DNA from: Paenibacillus thalictri
Lineage (GTDB): Bacteria > Bacillota > Bacilli > Paenibacillales > NBRC-103111
DNA: 64,000 nt
NCBI RefSeq assembly: GCF_004307995.1
Contig: NZ_SIRE01000014.1
Span: forward strand, 124,001-188,000
Direction: 5' to 3'
Shown: one piece after another, positions 26,964-35,054 of the stretch
Layout of the letters: each line of letters begins with the position of its first letter
Numbering within the stretch: position 1 is the first letter of the stretch
Translations under genes and position numbers: made by a program
The notes under the pieces: model-generated
Database searches by the model: none
Seen by the model: the letters and a program-made list of their open reading frames with translations, nothing else
Told to the model about the DNA's origin: nothing

Positions 26964-27216
26964 ATGAAATTGACTGAAGGACCGCTGAGCGGAGTACAGG
27001 CCTGCGGTGCCGGCTATATTCTGCCCGCCAACTCCCCGAGTACGGACAGATAGCCTGTCAAGGGAGGCGGCAATGTCGCGGAATGTGATGTTGGTGTTTG
27101 GGTATCGGTGAGTATCTTGGGAGCGCTTTATTATTCGCAATGTTGGGGGAACCGGATCATATATCGGCATATCCAGGCAAGAGGCGGAGATGGCGCAGGC
27201 CAACCTATGGCTCTAA
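26964..27216 (+). pseudogene. Internally deleted CaiB-type CoA-transferase gene
   Basis: The first codons (TEGPLSGV) match the gene at 5204; the sequence then skips to the part equivalent to 5660-5850 (GAGYILPANSPSTDR, stop, then frameshifted matches to 'ECDAG...GALYW...GQYID'). An in-frame TAG at about 27052 and indels show it is dead. Confidence 0.85.
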
Positions 27217-27242
27217 TTTAATACATGAAAGGAGAGTGTGGT

Positions 27243-28205
27243 ATGGGAAGTGAGCAAGAGTTTATCCGTGACATCGCTCATCTCGGGCATGTAGAATTGT
27301 TAACACCGAAATTCGAACAAAGCTTATCTTTTTTTAAAGATGTTCTAGGAATGCAAGAGGTAGCTCAGCAAGGCAATTCAGCTTATCTCCGTTGTTGGGG
27401 AGATTACGAGCAGTATTCGTTGATTCTTACAGAATCGCCACAAGCTGGAGTAGGTCATACTGCTTTGCGAGCGGCCAGTCCGCAAGCTTTGGAAAGAAGA
27501 GTTCATAAAATTGAAGCGGCCGGTTTAGGCATCGGGTGGATCCCGGGAGATCAAGGTCATGGAAAAGCCTATCGCTACCATGGTCCGGACGGTCATCTGA
27601 TGGAGCTGTATTATGAAACCGAGTGGTATCAGCCACCTGAGCATTTACAGCCTGCCTTGAAAAATCAACCCCAAAGATTTACGGGTCATGGTGTAGCGGT
27701 TAAGCACCTGGATCACATTAACTACTTGTCTTCCGCTTCGGAAACAGATGGAGATTTCGCCGAGAATGTGCTGGGGCTGCAATTAACGGAGCAGATTAAG
27801 TTAAACAATGGACGCCGGCCGGGTGTATGGTATCGGGCCAACGATAAGTCCTACGAGATTGTTTATACTTTGGATGCTACCGGTTCACGCGGGCGTTTGC
27901 ATCACATTGCCTTTTCCGTAGATACGAATGAAGGAATCTGGAGAGCGGCGGACTTGTTTGTGGAGCATGGGGTATTCATTGAATTTGCTCCAAGCAAACA
28001 TGCCATCAACCAAACGTATTTTGTATACGTTTATGAACCCGGCGGTAATCGCATCGAAATATGTTCAGGCGGTTATCACGTGCTGGCGCCTGATTGGAAG
28101 CCGATCACATGGACGGAGGCCGAGCGGGCAAGAGGCCAAGCTTGGGGCAACAAAACCGTTGCCAGTTTCCATAGTTATGGAACTCCGGTTGTAGAGCAGA
28201 ATTAA
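27243..28205 (+). CDS. Extradiol ring-cleavage dioxygenase, VOC (type I) family
   Basis: A 320-residue two-domain protein like catechol 2,3-dioxygenase. The catalytic C-terminal domain keeps the Fe(II) ligands His158 (KHLDHINYL), His221 (RLHHIAFSVD) and Glu272 (GGNRIEICSGGY), with the spacing expected for this family (63 and 51 residues). The N-terminal VOC module (about 10-130) has 'LGHVELLTPKFEQSLSFFKDVLGM'. The ATG at 27243 is preceded by AAAGGAGAG. It heads a group with PIG-L, RraA and RidA genes, so the ring may be opened here to an oxalomesaconate-type product (inference). Confidence 0.92.
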   Translation: MGSEQEFIRDIAHLGHVELLTPKFEQSLSFFKDVLGMQEVAQQGNSAYLRCWGDYEQYSLILTESPQAGVGHTALRAASPQALERRVHKIEAAGLGIGWIPGDQGHGKAYRYHGPDGHLMELYYETEWYQPPEHLQPALKNQPQRFTGHGVAVKHLDHINYLSSASETDGDFAENVLGLQLTEQIKLNNGRRPGVWYRANDKSYEIVYTLDATGSRGRLHHIAFSVDTNEGIWRAADLFVEHGVFIEFAPSKHAINQTYFVYVYEPGGNRIEICSGGYHVLAPDWKPITWTEAERARGQAWGNKTVASFHSYGTPVVEQN

Positions 28206-28210
28206 CTATA

Positions 28211-28414
28211 CTATATAAATTGGACAAACGAACATCCCGGAAGAACTGAGTGCAGTGGAGAAAGGGAATTGTTTTGCCGGCGAGTTTTGGCTTTGAATTC
28301 CTGCCATCCGCAGGCCTATTCAATAAAAGGAATTCAAAACAAGATGTCTGAAGCGGCAAAATAATCCCTTTCCGAACGGAACGGGCTTCCAAATCATTGG
28401 TTCAACTTATATAG
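28211..28414. mobile_element. Miniature inverted-repeat element A, full copy
   Basis: About 204 bases bounded by CTATATAAATTGGACAAA and, inverted, CTATATAAGTTGAACCAA. Inside are nested palindromes (GAAAGGGAATTGTTTTGCCG with CGGCAAAATAATCCCTTTC; TTTGAATTCCT with AGGAATTCAAA). It has no coding capacity. Shorter versions lie at 41189, 49561 and 63618. Confidence 0.7.
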
Positions 28415-28436
28415 ACACCTTGAGGAGGAAAAATAA

Positions 28437-29168
28437 ATGATCGATCATAATACCAATCTATTGGTGGTAAGCGCACACGCAGCGGATTTTGTCTGGAGAG
28501 CCGGCGGTACGATTGCCAAATACGTTAAGCATGGCGCCAACGTGTCCTTGGTGATATTAAGCTATGGGGCGAGAGGGGAATCCAATGATCTTTGGAACAT
28601 TGAAGGACAAACGCTGGAGAATGTAAAAGCCCATCGTCATGGTGAAGTGGAAGCGGCTGCGAAATGCCTGGGAGTAGAAAACTTTGAGATCTGGGATTAC
28701 CAAGATTATCATATGGAAATCAATTCCGAAAGAATGGACCGCTTGGTTCAAAAAATCAGAGAAGTCAGACCCCATCATATTGTATCGCATGGCCCAAGAG
28801 ATGCTTTTAATCCGGATCATGAAGCCGTCTCCAAATTCGTATTTGACGCGAGCGTTCTGTCCACCTCTAACGGTGTCAGAATGGAAGGCACAAAAACGGC
28901 GAAACAAGCCAGCTTATTCGGTTTTGAACCACATCAATCGGAAATTAGCGATTTCAAACCGGAAGTGATTATTGACATTACGGAAACGTATGAGCAGAAG
29001 CAAGCGGCGATGAATTGCTTTAAGGCGCAGAAGCATCTAATCGATTATTACGGCGCAAAAGCTGCGCTTCGCGGCAACCATGCCCGCAGATGTTCCGGGA
29101 ACAATACTTATCAGTATGCTGAAGCCTTCAGCCGATCCTTCCCTTACGTAGGAGGCGAATTCGTCTAA
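28437..29168 (+). CDS. PIG-L/LmbE family hydrolase, possible 4-oxalomesaconate hydratase (GalB-like)
   Basis: A 243-residue LmbE/PIG-L-fold protein, a family of Zn-dependent deacetylases that also includes the gallate-pathway hydratase GalB. The metal motif is His14-A-A-Asp17 in place of HPDD, with 'SYGARGES', 'HGPRDAFNPDHEAV' and a C-terminal 'RCSGNNTYQYAEAF'. The stop overlaps the RraA start (TAATG). Neighbours encode a ring-cleaving dioxygenase and an aldolase-type RraA protein, which favours the hydratase role over amide deacetylation, though the sequence cannot settle it. Confidence 0.78.
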   Translation: MIDHNTNLLVVSAHAADFVWRAGGTIAKYVKHGANVSLVILSYGARGESNDLWNIEGQTLENVKAHRHGEVEAAAKCLGVENFEIWDYQDYHMEINSERMDRLVQKIREVRPHHIVSHGPRDAFNPDHEAVSKFVFDASVLSTSNGVRMEGTKTAKQASLFGFEPHQSEISDFKPEVIIDITETYEQKQAAMNCFKAQKHLIDYYGAKAALRGNHARRCSGNNTYQYAEAFSRSFPYVGGEFV

Positions 29169-29872
29169 TGGAAAAGTATGTGCTCAGAAACATCGCCAGA
29201 CCGGAGCAGCATATCATTGAGCAATTTAAAGAGCTGGATGTTTCAACGGTATACGAAGCTCAGGGGAAAATCGGGCTTATGCACTACAGTCTGAAGCCAA
29301 TTCAGCAACAAACGCGAATTTGCGGTCCGGCCGTAACGGCGGTATGCCCTGCCGGCGATAACTTAATGATTCATGCTGCGATTGAAGTTTGCAAGCCTGG
29401 CGATGTATTGGTCATCACTACCGTCGGCGAAGGTGTAGCGGGAATGATCGGGGAGCTCATCGTTACAGCATTAATGAAACGCGGCGTTCAAGGGGTCATC
29501 ATGGACTCGGGTATTCGCGATGCGGCCCAAATCCGCGAGCTGGGATTTCCTGTATGGACCAGAGCAATCTTCTCCCAAGGGACTACGAAGTCCAGAGGCG
29601 GCTGGGTCAATGCGCCGACCGTTTGCGGAGGAGCCGGCGTGAATCCGGGTGATCTGATCATGGCGGATGATGATGGCGTCGTGGTAGTGAAAAAAGAAGA
29701 TATTTCGTTTGCATTGGAATCTTCGAAACAACGCCTGCAAAAAGAAGAAGGAACCAAAGAAAAGATTGCCAGAGGAGAATTAAGCTTAGACTTTTACAAT
29801 CTAAGACCCACACTAGATAAAGAGCAGGTTGTTTATTACGAAAACTCATTCTCTCATTTAGAAAAGGAGTGA
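29168..29872 (+). CDS. RraA-family protein, probable 4-carboxy-4-hydroxy-2-oxoadipate aldolase type
   Basis: A 234-residue RraA/HMG-aldolase-family protein. It has the G-x20-R-D type motif ('MIGELIVTALMKRGVQGVIM' then DSGIRDA) and 'NPGDLIMADDDGVVVV', which bind pyruvate and the metal in class II aldolases such as LigK/GalC and are absent or changed in the RNase E inhibitor RraA. In a gallate or protocatechuate route it would split the hydrated product to pyruvate and oxaloacetate. Start overlaps the upstream stop. Confidence 0.82.
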   Translation: MEKYVLRNIARPEQHIIEQFKELDVSTVYEAQGKIGLMHYSLKPIQQQTRICGPAVTAVCPAGDNLMIHAAIEVCKPGDVLVITTVGEGVAGMIGELIVTALMKRGVQGVIMDSGIRDAAQIRELGFPVWTRAIFSQGTTKSRGGWVNAPTVCGGAGVNPGDLIMADDDGVVVVKKEDISFALESSKQRLQKEEGTKEKIARGELSLDFYNLRPTLDKEQVVYYENSFSHLEKE

Positions 29873-29880
29873 ACTGCACA

Positions 29881-30261
29881 ATGGCAAAACGTGAGGTATT
29901 GCATGTCAAAGGCTCTAACCATCAGAACCCGATTCCAACTGCCGTGAAGATTGGGAATATGGTATATACTTCGGCCATCATAGGGTCGGACCCCGAAACA
30001 GGTGAATTGCCGGAAAACGTTCAAGACGAGGTATCCAATCTTTTTCATTATATGAGAGAAATTATGGCGCTTGCCGGAGGAACTACCGACGATATCGCTC
30101 ATTTAAGTGTTTCCGTCACCGATCGCGACTATAAAAAGGTGGTCAACGTAGAATGGCTGAAGATGTTCCCGGATGAGAATAACCGGCCGGCAAGACATAC
30201 CACCGTTCAAGATTTAAGAGAAGGGCTTAGAGTACAGATCGAAATGACGGCTGTTTTATAG
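29881..30261 (+). CDS. RidA/YjgF-family deaminase-like protein
   Basis: A 126-residue RidA-fold protein ('GNMVYTSAIIGSDPETGELP', 'NLFHYMREIMALAGGT', 'RPARHTTVQDLREGLRVQIEMTAV'). The conserved arginine of the RPAR segment is present. Family members hydrolyse enamine/imine intermediates, and some (2-aminomuconate deaminase) act in aromatic degradation. The ATG at 29881 follows AAAGGAG; an earlier GTG overlaps that site and is unlikely. Last gene of the dioxygenase operon, followed by a strong terminator. Confidence 0.88.
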   Translation: MAKREVLHVKGSNHQNPIPTAVKIGNMVYTSAIIGSDPETGELPENVQDEVSNLFHYMREIMALAGGTTDDIAHLSVSVTDRDYKKVVNVEWLKMFPDENNRPARHTTVQDLREGLRVQIEMTAVL

Positions 30262-30288
30262 GACTGCGCATTTGCTGGTTCATGGTAG

Positions 30289-30323
30289 TAGAGCTCATTC
30301 ACCATAATGAGCTCTATTTTTTT
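30289..30323 (+). terminator. Rho-independent terminator of the dioxygenase operon
   Basis: TAGAGCTCATT pairs with AATGAGCTCTA around a 6-base loop, followed by T7. Confidence 0.9.
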
Positions 30324-30388
30324 GCAGCAAGCAGCTTCAAAATCTGAAAGAATAGTCATCAAAGTGTTATTCAGGTAACTTTAAGTCA

Positions 30389-30417
30389 TTTAAGCGTTTA
30401 CAAAGCCTTTGTATAAT
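30389..30417 (+). promoter_or_regulatory. Promoter with overlapping cre box before the binding-protein gene
   Basis: TTTAAGCGTTTACA (30389-30402) matches the CcpA consensus at 13 of 14 positions. TTTAAG can serve as -35, with TATAAT at 30412-30417 after a 17-base spacer, so CcpA binding should block the promoter. Confidence 0.7.
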
Positions 30418-30469
30418 TAGATTTGATCCAAAGATCTGTGAAAAAAAGCAATCGAAAGGGGAGCATCAC

Positions 30470-32002
30470 TTGAAAAAATTATGGAAAATGGCAGTCGGAA
30501 CGCTTGTATTGAGTCTTGCGCTCGCAGGTTGCAGCAGTAAACCTGCAAGCAATTCGAATTCGGGGAACGCGGCTGCCTCCGAGGAGCCCTATAACCTGAC
30601 CCTAGTCTATCGGGCAACACCGCAGAAAGACACGAAGATGGTACAGGACGCGATCAACAAATACGTGCAGCCCAAAATCAATGCAAAGGTTACGATTCAG
30701 CAGATCGAAATGGGACAATGGACCGATAAAACCAATCTAATGATTGCGTCCAATGAACGGATGGACGTCTTTTACACGGCGTATTTCTCGGGTTATGCCA
30801 CGAATGCGGCGAAAGGGGCGTTTTTGCCGTTGAACGACGACAATCTGACCGTTAACGGCAAAAAGGTTGGAAACCTGCTGCAACAGTACGGCCAAGGAAT
30901 TACCAAGGCTCTTGATCCCCTCTTTCTTGAAGGATCAAAGGTGAATGGAAAGAATTACGGCGTCCCTGTGAATGGGCAATTAGGGATTCAAGGCGGATAT
31001 GTCTTCCGGAAGGATCTGGCCCAGCAAATGGGCATTCTGGATCAAGTGAAAAATATCAAGTCGAATGCGGATTTGGAAGCTGTGCTGAAAGTTGTCAAAC
31101 AAAAGATGCCGCAAATCACTCCGCTGCATGTGGCCGGCGGTATTGGCATCTTGCGGTCGTATTCCGACTGGGACCTCCTAGGGGACCGCAGTATTCCCGG
31201 CGTTATTTTAAGAACGGGGAAGGACACGAAAGTTTATAATATGTTCGAATCGCCGGAATACCTGCAGCAGCTGAAGATTGCCCGTCAATTGATGACGGAA
31301 GGGCTTGAAAACAAAGATGCGGCTACTACGACAGTTGACGTGAACACGGCAATGAAAAGCGGCAATGTGTTTATGATTCCGGCTATGCTGAAACCGGGCA
31401 AAGCGGACGAACTGGCGCTTGCTTTCAACATGGAAGGAAAGCTGGATCAGGTTGCCGTAGCGCAAAAAACCGTTTCAACCCAAGAAACGACAGGCGGCTT
31501 GCAAGCCATTTCCAGCTCGTCGAAAGATCCCGTCAAGGCGATGCAGTTCATCAATCTGCTGTACACCGATAAAGCGCTGATCAATATGCTGAATTACGGA
31601 ATTGAAGGCGTTCATTATACGAAAGTATCCGACAATATCATTAAGACGACGGATCAGACGCCTAATTACAATCCCGGTGTGCCGTATGAATTAGGCGATC
31701 AATTCCTGAACTACGTGTGGACAAGCGAAGATCCGAACAAGTGGGAGACGCTCAAACAGTTCAACCAAGGCGTTACCCAATCACCGGCTCTCGGCTTTAA
31801 CTTCGACGCTACTCCGGTAAGCACGGAAGTGGCGGCGATTGCGAATGTCGGGAAACAATATCAGGCTGCGCTTGAATCCGGCTCGGTTGATTATGAAAAA
31901 GTTTTGCCGGAGTTCCAGGATAAACTGAAGGCAGCCGGCGTCGACAAAGTGATTGCCGAAAAACAAAAGCAGCTGGATGCTTTCCTTGCCGCCCGGAAAT
32001 AG
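30470..32002 (+). CDS. ABC-transporter substrate-binding lipoprotein (sugar/oligosaccharide type)
   Basis: A 510-residue lipoprotein with signal peptide and lipobox LALAGC (Cys21), a Ser/Asn-rich linker and a long type-1 binding-protein fold; the C-terminal half resembles the DUF3502-type domain of Paenibacillus sugar-binding proteins ('GGLQAISSSSKDPVKAMQFINLLYTD', 'YNPGVPYELGDQFLNYVW'). TTG start behind AAAGGGGAG. No permease gene is near, so it must work with components encoded elsewhere or is an orphan. A cre-overlapped promoter precedes it. Confidence 0.88.
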   Translation: MKKLWKMAVGTLVLSLALAGCSSKPASNSNSGNAAASEEPYNLTLVYRATPQKDTKMVQDAINKYVQPKINAKVTIQQIEMGQWTDKTNLMIASNERMDVFYTAYFSGYATNAAKGAFLPLNDDNLTVNGKKVGNLLQQYGQGITKALDPLFLEGSKVNGKNYGVPVNGQLGIQGGYVFRKDLAQQMGILDQVKNIKSNADLEAVLKVVKQKMPQITPLHVAGGIGILRSYSDWDLLGDRSIPGVILRTGKDTKVYNMFESPEYLQQLKIARQLMTEGLENKDAATTTVDVNTAMKSGNVFMIPAMLKPGKADELALAFNMEGKLDQVAVAQKTVSTQETTGGLQAISSSSKDPVKAMQFINLLYTDKALINMLNYGIEGVHYTKVSDNIIKTTDQTPNYNPGVPYELGDQFLNYVWTSEDPNKWETLKQFNQGVTQSPALGFNFDATPVSTEVAAIANVGKQYQAALESGSVDYEKVLPEFQDKLKAAGVDKVIAEKQKQLDAFLAARK

Positions 32003-32044
32003 AAATCAGATGTTCACCTAAAACGAATGCTGGGAGTGTACAAT

Positions 32045-33298
32045 TTGCAAAAAACAGATTATTGGTCAACCAAGACAAATCCCGATACCGGAGAAAAGTT
32101 TGAATCAGAGCTAAGCTATCTAAGAGTTGCTCATAATGGATATGCGGATATTGACGCTTTCATCGACAGCGAGTATGGCGAGGCTTATGCCAAATTATTA
32201 GAACTGAGATTTAAGTATGAAGAAGCGCCAATGGGAGAAGCGGTGTTGGCCTATTATCGCTCGCTTGGTTTGAAAAAAGAAATGTTTGAAGACGAGGATT
32301 ATTACACCCGCTGGGCTTTAATAACACCTCTCGAAATGGATGAAGAAGGTAAGGCCGGAAAGAAGTATCCGCTTGTTTTTGTCAATCATGGCGGATTTAA
32401 TTCTATTGAGCAAGAAGAATTCGGTTGTGGCATGCCGCACGTGGCAGCCAAAGAAAAAATTATGGTGGCGTATTTACAAAATACGAACTGGGAAAACACG
32501 GAAAGGGTCTTGAATATTATCGCTGGGAAATATCCGCTGGATACCGAAAGGGTTTATATGACCGGATATTCTCAAGGCGGCTATCAAGTCACATCATCTT
32601 ATTTCAGGATTCCTGAAAGGTTTGCAGCGGTGGCACCTTGTGGTAACGATATTTATCGTGATTACGATAATTTTAACGTACCGTTCACAAAAGAAGAAAC
32701 GGAACATCTCAAGGAAACCTTTGTTCCTTTTATGCAGATTGTCGGTACATGCGAAGCCTCCAGCTTTGCTCCGGTAAACGATTGGCAGCCTAGAAAAAAT
32801 TGGGGGAAAGAACGGGATGCTGAGCCGTACACAGATCCGCGCAGAGACGATATGCGCGACCCTACCAGAGTGATCGGCGGCAAACGGCGTTTTAGCGATA
32901 TGCCGGAGCCTCCGGAAGGCGTGGATAAACACGAGTGGATGATCGATCGTCTTAATAAACGAATGTACACATTGGGGTGCGAGCCGCGAGATGCTAAAAC
33001 ATGCATTTCATATTTAAATACTCCTGAAGATGAGCTTCATCATGTTCTTGGCTTTTATGGAGACGCAGAAAGCATTCATTTATATCACGGCTATAAGCAT
33101 TATACGCTTGATATTTGGAATAAAGCCGGGGTTCATGCATTCCGATATGTGGCTGTAGAAAATGCTCCTCATTGCTGGCCCGTAATGACAGGACAGCTGG
33201 TATGGGACTTCTTCAAGCAATTCAGAAGAGATCGAGAAACCGGAAACATCGTCATGATACCTGAACGTCCTGAGGTTGAAAGCACCACAAGCGGATAA
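32045..33298 (+). CDS. Alpha/beta hydrolase, PHB-depolymerase/esterase-like
   Basis: A 417-residue cytoplasmic hydrolase (no signal peptide). 'KKYPLVFVNHGGFNS' supplies the oxyanion strand, GYSQGG (about residue 177) the nucleophile serine, and 'NAPHCWP' near the C-terminus the histidine. The TTG at 32045 is chosen because GGGAG lies 8 bases upstream; an ATG at 32027 has no such site. Follows the lipoprotein gene by 42 bases, suggesting hydrolysis of an imported ester (inference). Confidence 0.82.
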   Translation: MQKTDYWSTKTNPDTGEKFESELSYLRVAHNGYADIDAFIDSEYGEAYAKLLELRFKYEEAPMGEAVLAYYRSLGLKKEMFEDEDYYTRWALITPLEMDEEGKAGKKYPLVFVNHGGFNSIEQEEFGCGMPHVAAKEKIMVAYLQNTNWENTERVLNIIAGKYPLDTERVYMTGYSQGGYQVTSSYFRIPERFAAVAPCGNDIYRDYDNFNVPFTKEETEHLKETFVPFMQIVGTCEASSFAPVNDWQPRKNWGKERDAEPYTDPRRDDMRDPTRVIGGKRRFSDMPEPPEGVDKHEWMIDRLNKRMYTLGCEPRDAKTCISYLNTPEDELHHVLGFYGDAESIHLYHGYKHYTLDIWNKAGVHAFRYVAVENAPHCWPVMTGQLVWDFFKQFRRDRETGNIVMIPERPEVESTTSG

Positions 33299-33304
33299 CG
33301 GGTA

Positions 33305-33385
33305 AGTCACCCCAGGGCGCAGCTATGACCCGGCCTAAGCCAGACAGTTGCTGGCAGAAGCCGGCTAATCTCAAGGTTATAAGAA
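33305..33385. other. Structured intergenic sequence of unknown role
   Basis: GGGTAAGTCACCC can form a small hairpin and CCGGC...GCCAG...CTGGC...GCCGG a two-tier stem (about 33331-33365). It lies between convergent genes, upstream of a terminator, so it is not placed as a cis-riboswitch; a small RNA or processed 3' end is possible. Confidence 0.3.
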
Positions 33386-33395
33386 ACTATGCAAC

Positions 33396-33425
33396 AAAGA
33401 GCTTGCCGTTTCCGGCAAGCTCTTT
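33396..33425. terminator. Bidirectional terminator
   Basis: AAAGAGCTTGCCG pairs with CGGCAAGCTCTTT around TTTC, between the convergent hydrolase (+) and YedF-like (-) genes. Confidence 0.9.
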
Positions 33426-33442
33426 GAAATTGCTATACGCGA

Positions 33443-33712
33443 TTATGACTTTAGAATATAAAAGCGGATTGTCGGGCCGTCGGTAATAGGTTCTCCCAAT
33501 AACGTATAACCGGATCGGCGCACCTCCTCCGGCACGGCCTGGAATGACATGGGGCAATCTGCAATAACCTCAAGAATTTCGCCTTCACGCATCTGTTCCA
33601 TCGCATCAAGGCTATAAACTACGGGATACGGGCACGGTTCGCCTTCCAGATTAAGCGTCATTGTCGGCTGGATGTTGTTCATGTTACCGTTTTTTTCTGA
33701 AGCTGGTTTCAT
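33443..33712 (-). CDS. YedF/TusA-family sulfur-carrier protein
   Basis: An 89-residue TusA-fold protein with the intact Cys-Pro-Tyr-Pro motif (EGEPCPYPVV) whose cysteine carries sulfur (or selenium) as a persulfide. 'GEILEVIADCPMSFQAVPEEV' and 'GPTIRFYILK' complete the fold. It starts 3 bases after the YedE gene. YedE-YedF pairs are commonly linked to selenium metabolism in genomes; a general sulfur role is the alternative. A 3' fragment of a paralogue lies at 24148-24258. Confidence 0.88.
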   Translation of the reverse strand: MKPASEKNGNMNNIQPTMTLNLEGEPCPYPVVYSLDAMEQMREGEILEVIADCPMSFQAVPEEVRRSGYTLLGEPITDGPTIRFYILKS

Positions 33713-33715
33713 GTT

Positions 33716-34972
33716 CTACACGAGCTCCTTTCTTGCTACGCCCGCCTTCATTAACACGGTTTGGCTCTTTTGGGCGGCTTTGTAGCGGACACGTTTCTCC
33801 CAAGCGGATGCAAACATGTAAAAGGCAATCATAAGTCCGACGGTCGAGAGGATCGCTCCTGCCCAGCCCCATTCGGTAACCAGATTATATTTTGGGGAAC
33901 CTTCCACCAGCTTGGCGTATAAGGACCAGTGATCCCATCCCCAGGCAAGCAGCCCTGCACCTGCAATATTTCCGATACCAACGACGACATATTGAAGCTG
34001 GCCTTCCATGGCGCGGTACATCCAGCCGGTTTCGCAGCCGCCGGCAATCACGATGCCTACCCCAAACAGCAAACCGCCGATTAATGCGCCTGGGCTGGCC
34101 CACATCATTTTTTGCGGAACTCCCAAGGAAATGATAACGGAGGTACACAACGTGGCGGCTATAATTCCCATTGAAAGAGCTTTGGCCATAGTGGCGCGGC
34201 CGGTAACCCATAAATCGCGAAACGTGGATGTGAAGCAGATCTGGCCTCTTTGAATAAGCAGACCAAACGCGACTCCGAATAAACCGGCCAAGGCAAGTTT
34301 GGCATTGCCTGCGGCGAATTCAAGAATAATAAAAACAACCGCAATAACCAGCACGGCGAGCCCAACCCAAGGTTGAACTTTGGGTGTGGTGGAAACCATG
34401 GAACGTGCACCGGGAGCCGCTTTCTCCAATTTTGGCTTGCCCAAGAGCAGCGGGTGAAGCACCAGCTTAACGCCAATCCAGGTTCCAATGGCCATCCCCA
34501 GCATAAATAGCCATGCATGAAACGAAAACTGCGGTATGCCCGTGAAAAAAGAGGCAAGATTGCAGCCCATCGCAAGCCGCGCGCCAAATCCGGCGATAAT
34601 GCCGCCCGCGAACCCTTGCACGAGCCTGCGTTTTTGCTTGGGAAGACGCAGCTTGAATTGACCGGCTAACAGGGCGCTGAGCAGCGCACCGAGAAACATG
34701 CCGATAACCACCCAACCATCAATACGGTCAACGGGGCTGCCCTCCAGATGCATAATTTGCTCGATGTAGGTAAGCTTGTGGGGATCGATCCCGAGCCATT
34801 CCATGCCGTGCCCGGCCAACCGGGTAAATTCCCCGGTTACGGCCCAGAAGGTGCCGGTTACTCCAAAATAAAGCGCGCTCAGCACACCCGCGATGACGGT
34901 GACCAACATAGGGTTCCAAAACCGTCCGAACAGCTTCTGGCGAAGCTCGGGTATCAATTGAAACAAGTTCAA
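33716..34972 (-). CDS. YeeE/YedE-family membrane transporter (selenium/thiosulfate type)
   Basis: A 418-residue polytopic protein with about 10 membrane segments and the conserved cysteines of the YeeE/YedE family in 'GARLAMGCNLASFF', 'RGQICFTSTF' and 'AGGCETGWMYRA'. In YeeE such cysteines relay thiosulfate; the YedE branch is associated with selenium metabolism genes. TTG start behind GGAGGAG. Coupled to the YedF-like gene and preceded by two unknown genes in a four-gene operon read leftwards from 37188. Confidence 0.9.
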   Translation of the reverse strand: MNLFQLIPELRQKLFGRFWNPMLVTVIAGVLSALYFGVTGTFWAVTGEFTRLAGHGMEWLGIDPHKLTYIEQIMHLEGSPVDRIDGWVVIGMFLGALLSALLAGQFKLRLPKQKRRLVQGFAGGIIAGFGARLAMGCNLASFFTGIPQFSFHAWLFMLGMAIGTWIGVKLVLHPLLLGKPKLEKAAPGARSMVSTTPKVQPWVGLAVLVIAVVFIILEFAAGNAKLALAGLFGVAFGLLIQRGQICFTSTFRDLWVTGRATMAKALSMGIIAATLCTSVIISLGVPQKMMWASPGALIGGLLFGVGIVIAGGCETGWMYRAMEGQLQYVVVGIGNIAGAGLLAWGWDHWSLYAKLVEGSPKYNLVTEWGWAGAILSTVGLMIAFYMFASAWEKRVRYKAAQKSQTVLMKAGVARKELV

Positions 34973-35054
34973 GCTCGTTCTCCTCCTTCGATAGGGACAT
35001 CATTTGATGCCAGACAGCCTAAATCCTGCCGCTCGTTTTAAATCGCCAACCGGA

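Noticed and set aside
27049..27054. Second recoded stop in the CaiB-like sequence
   Set aside because: It is TAG, the copy also has a large deletion and frameshifts, and an intact paralogue exists at 5204.
33305..33385. Cyclic-di-GMP-type riboswitch (CCGGCCTAA resemblance)
   Set aside because: The conserved core is incomplete and no gene on the same strand follows for about 4 kb; only a terminator does.
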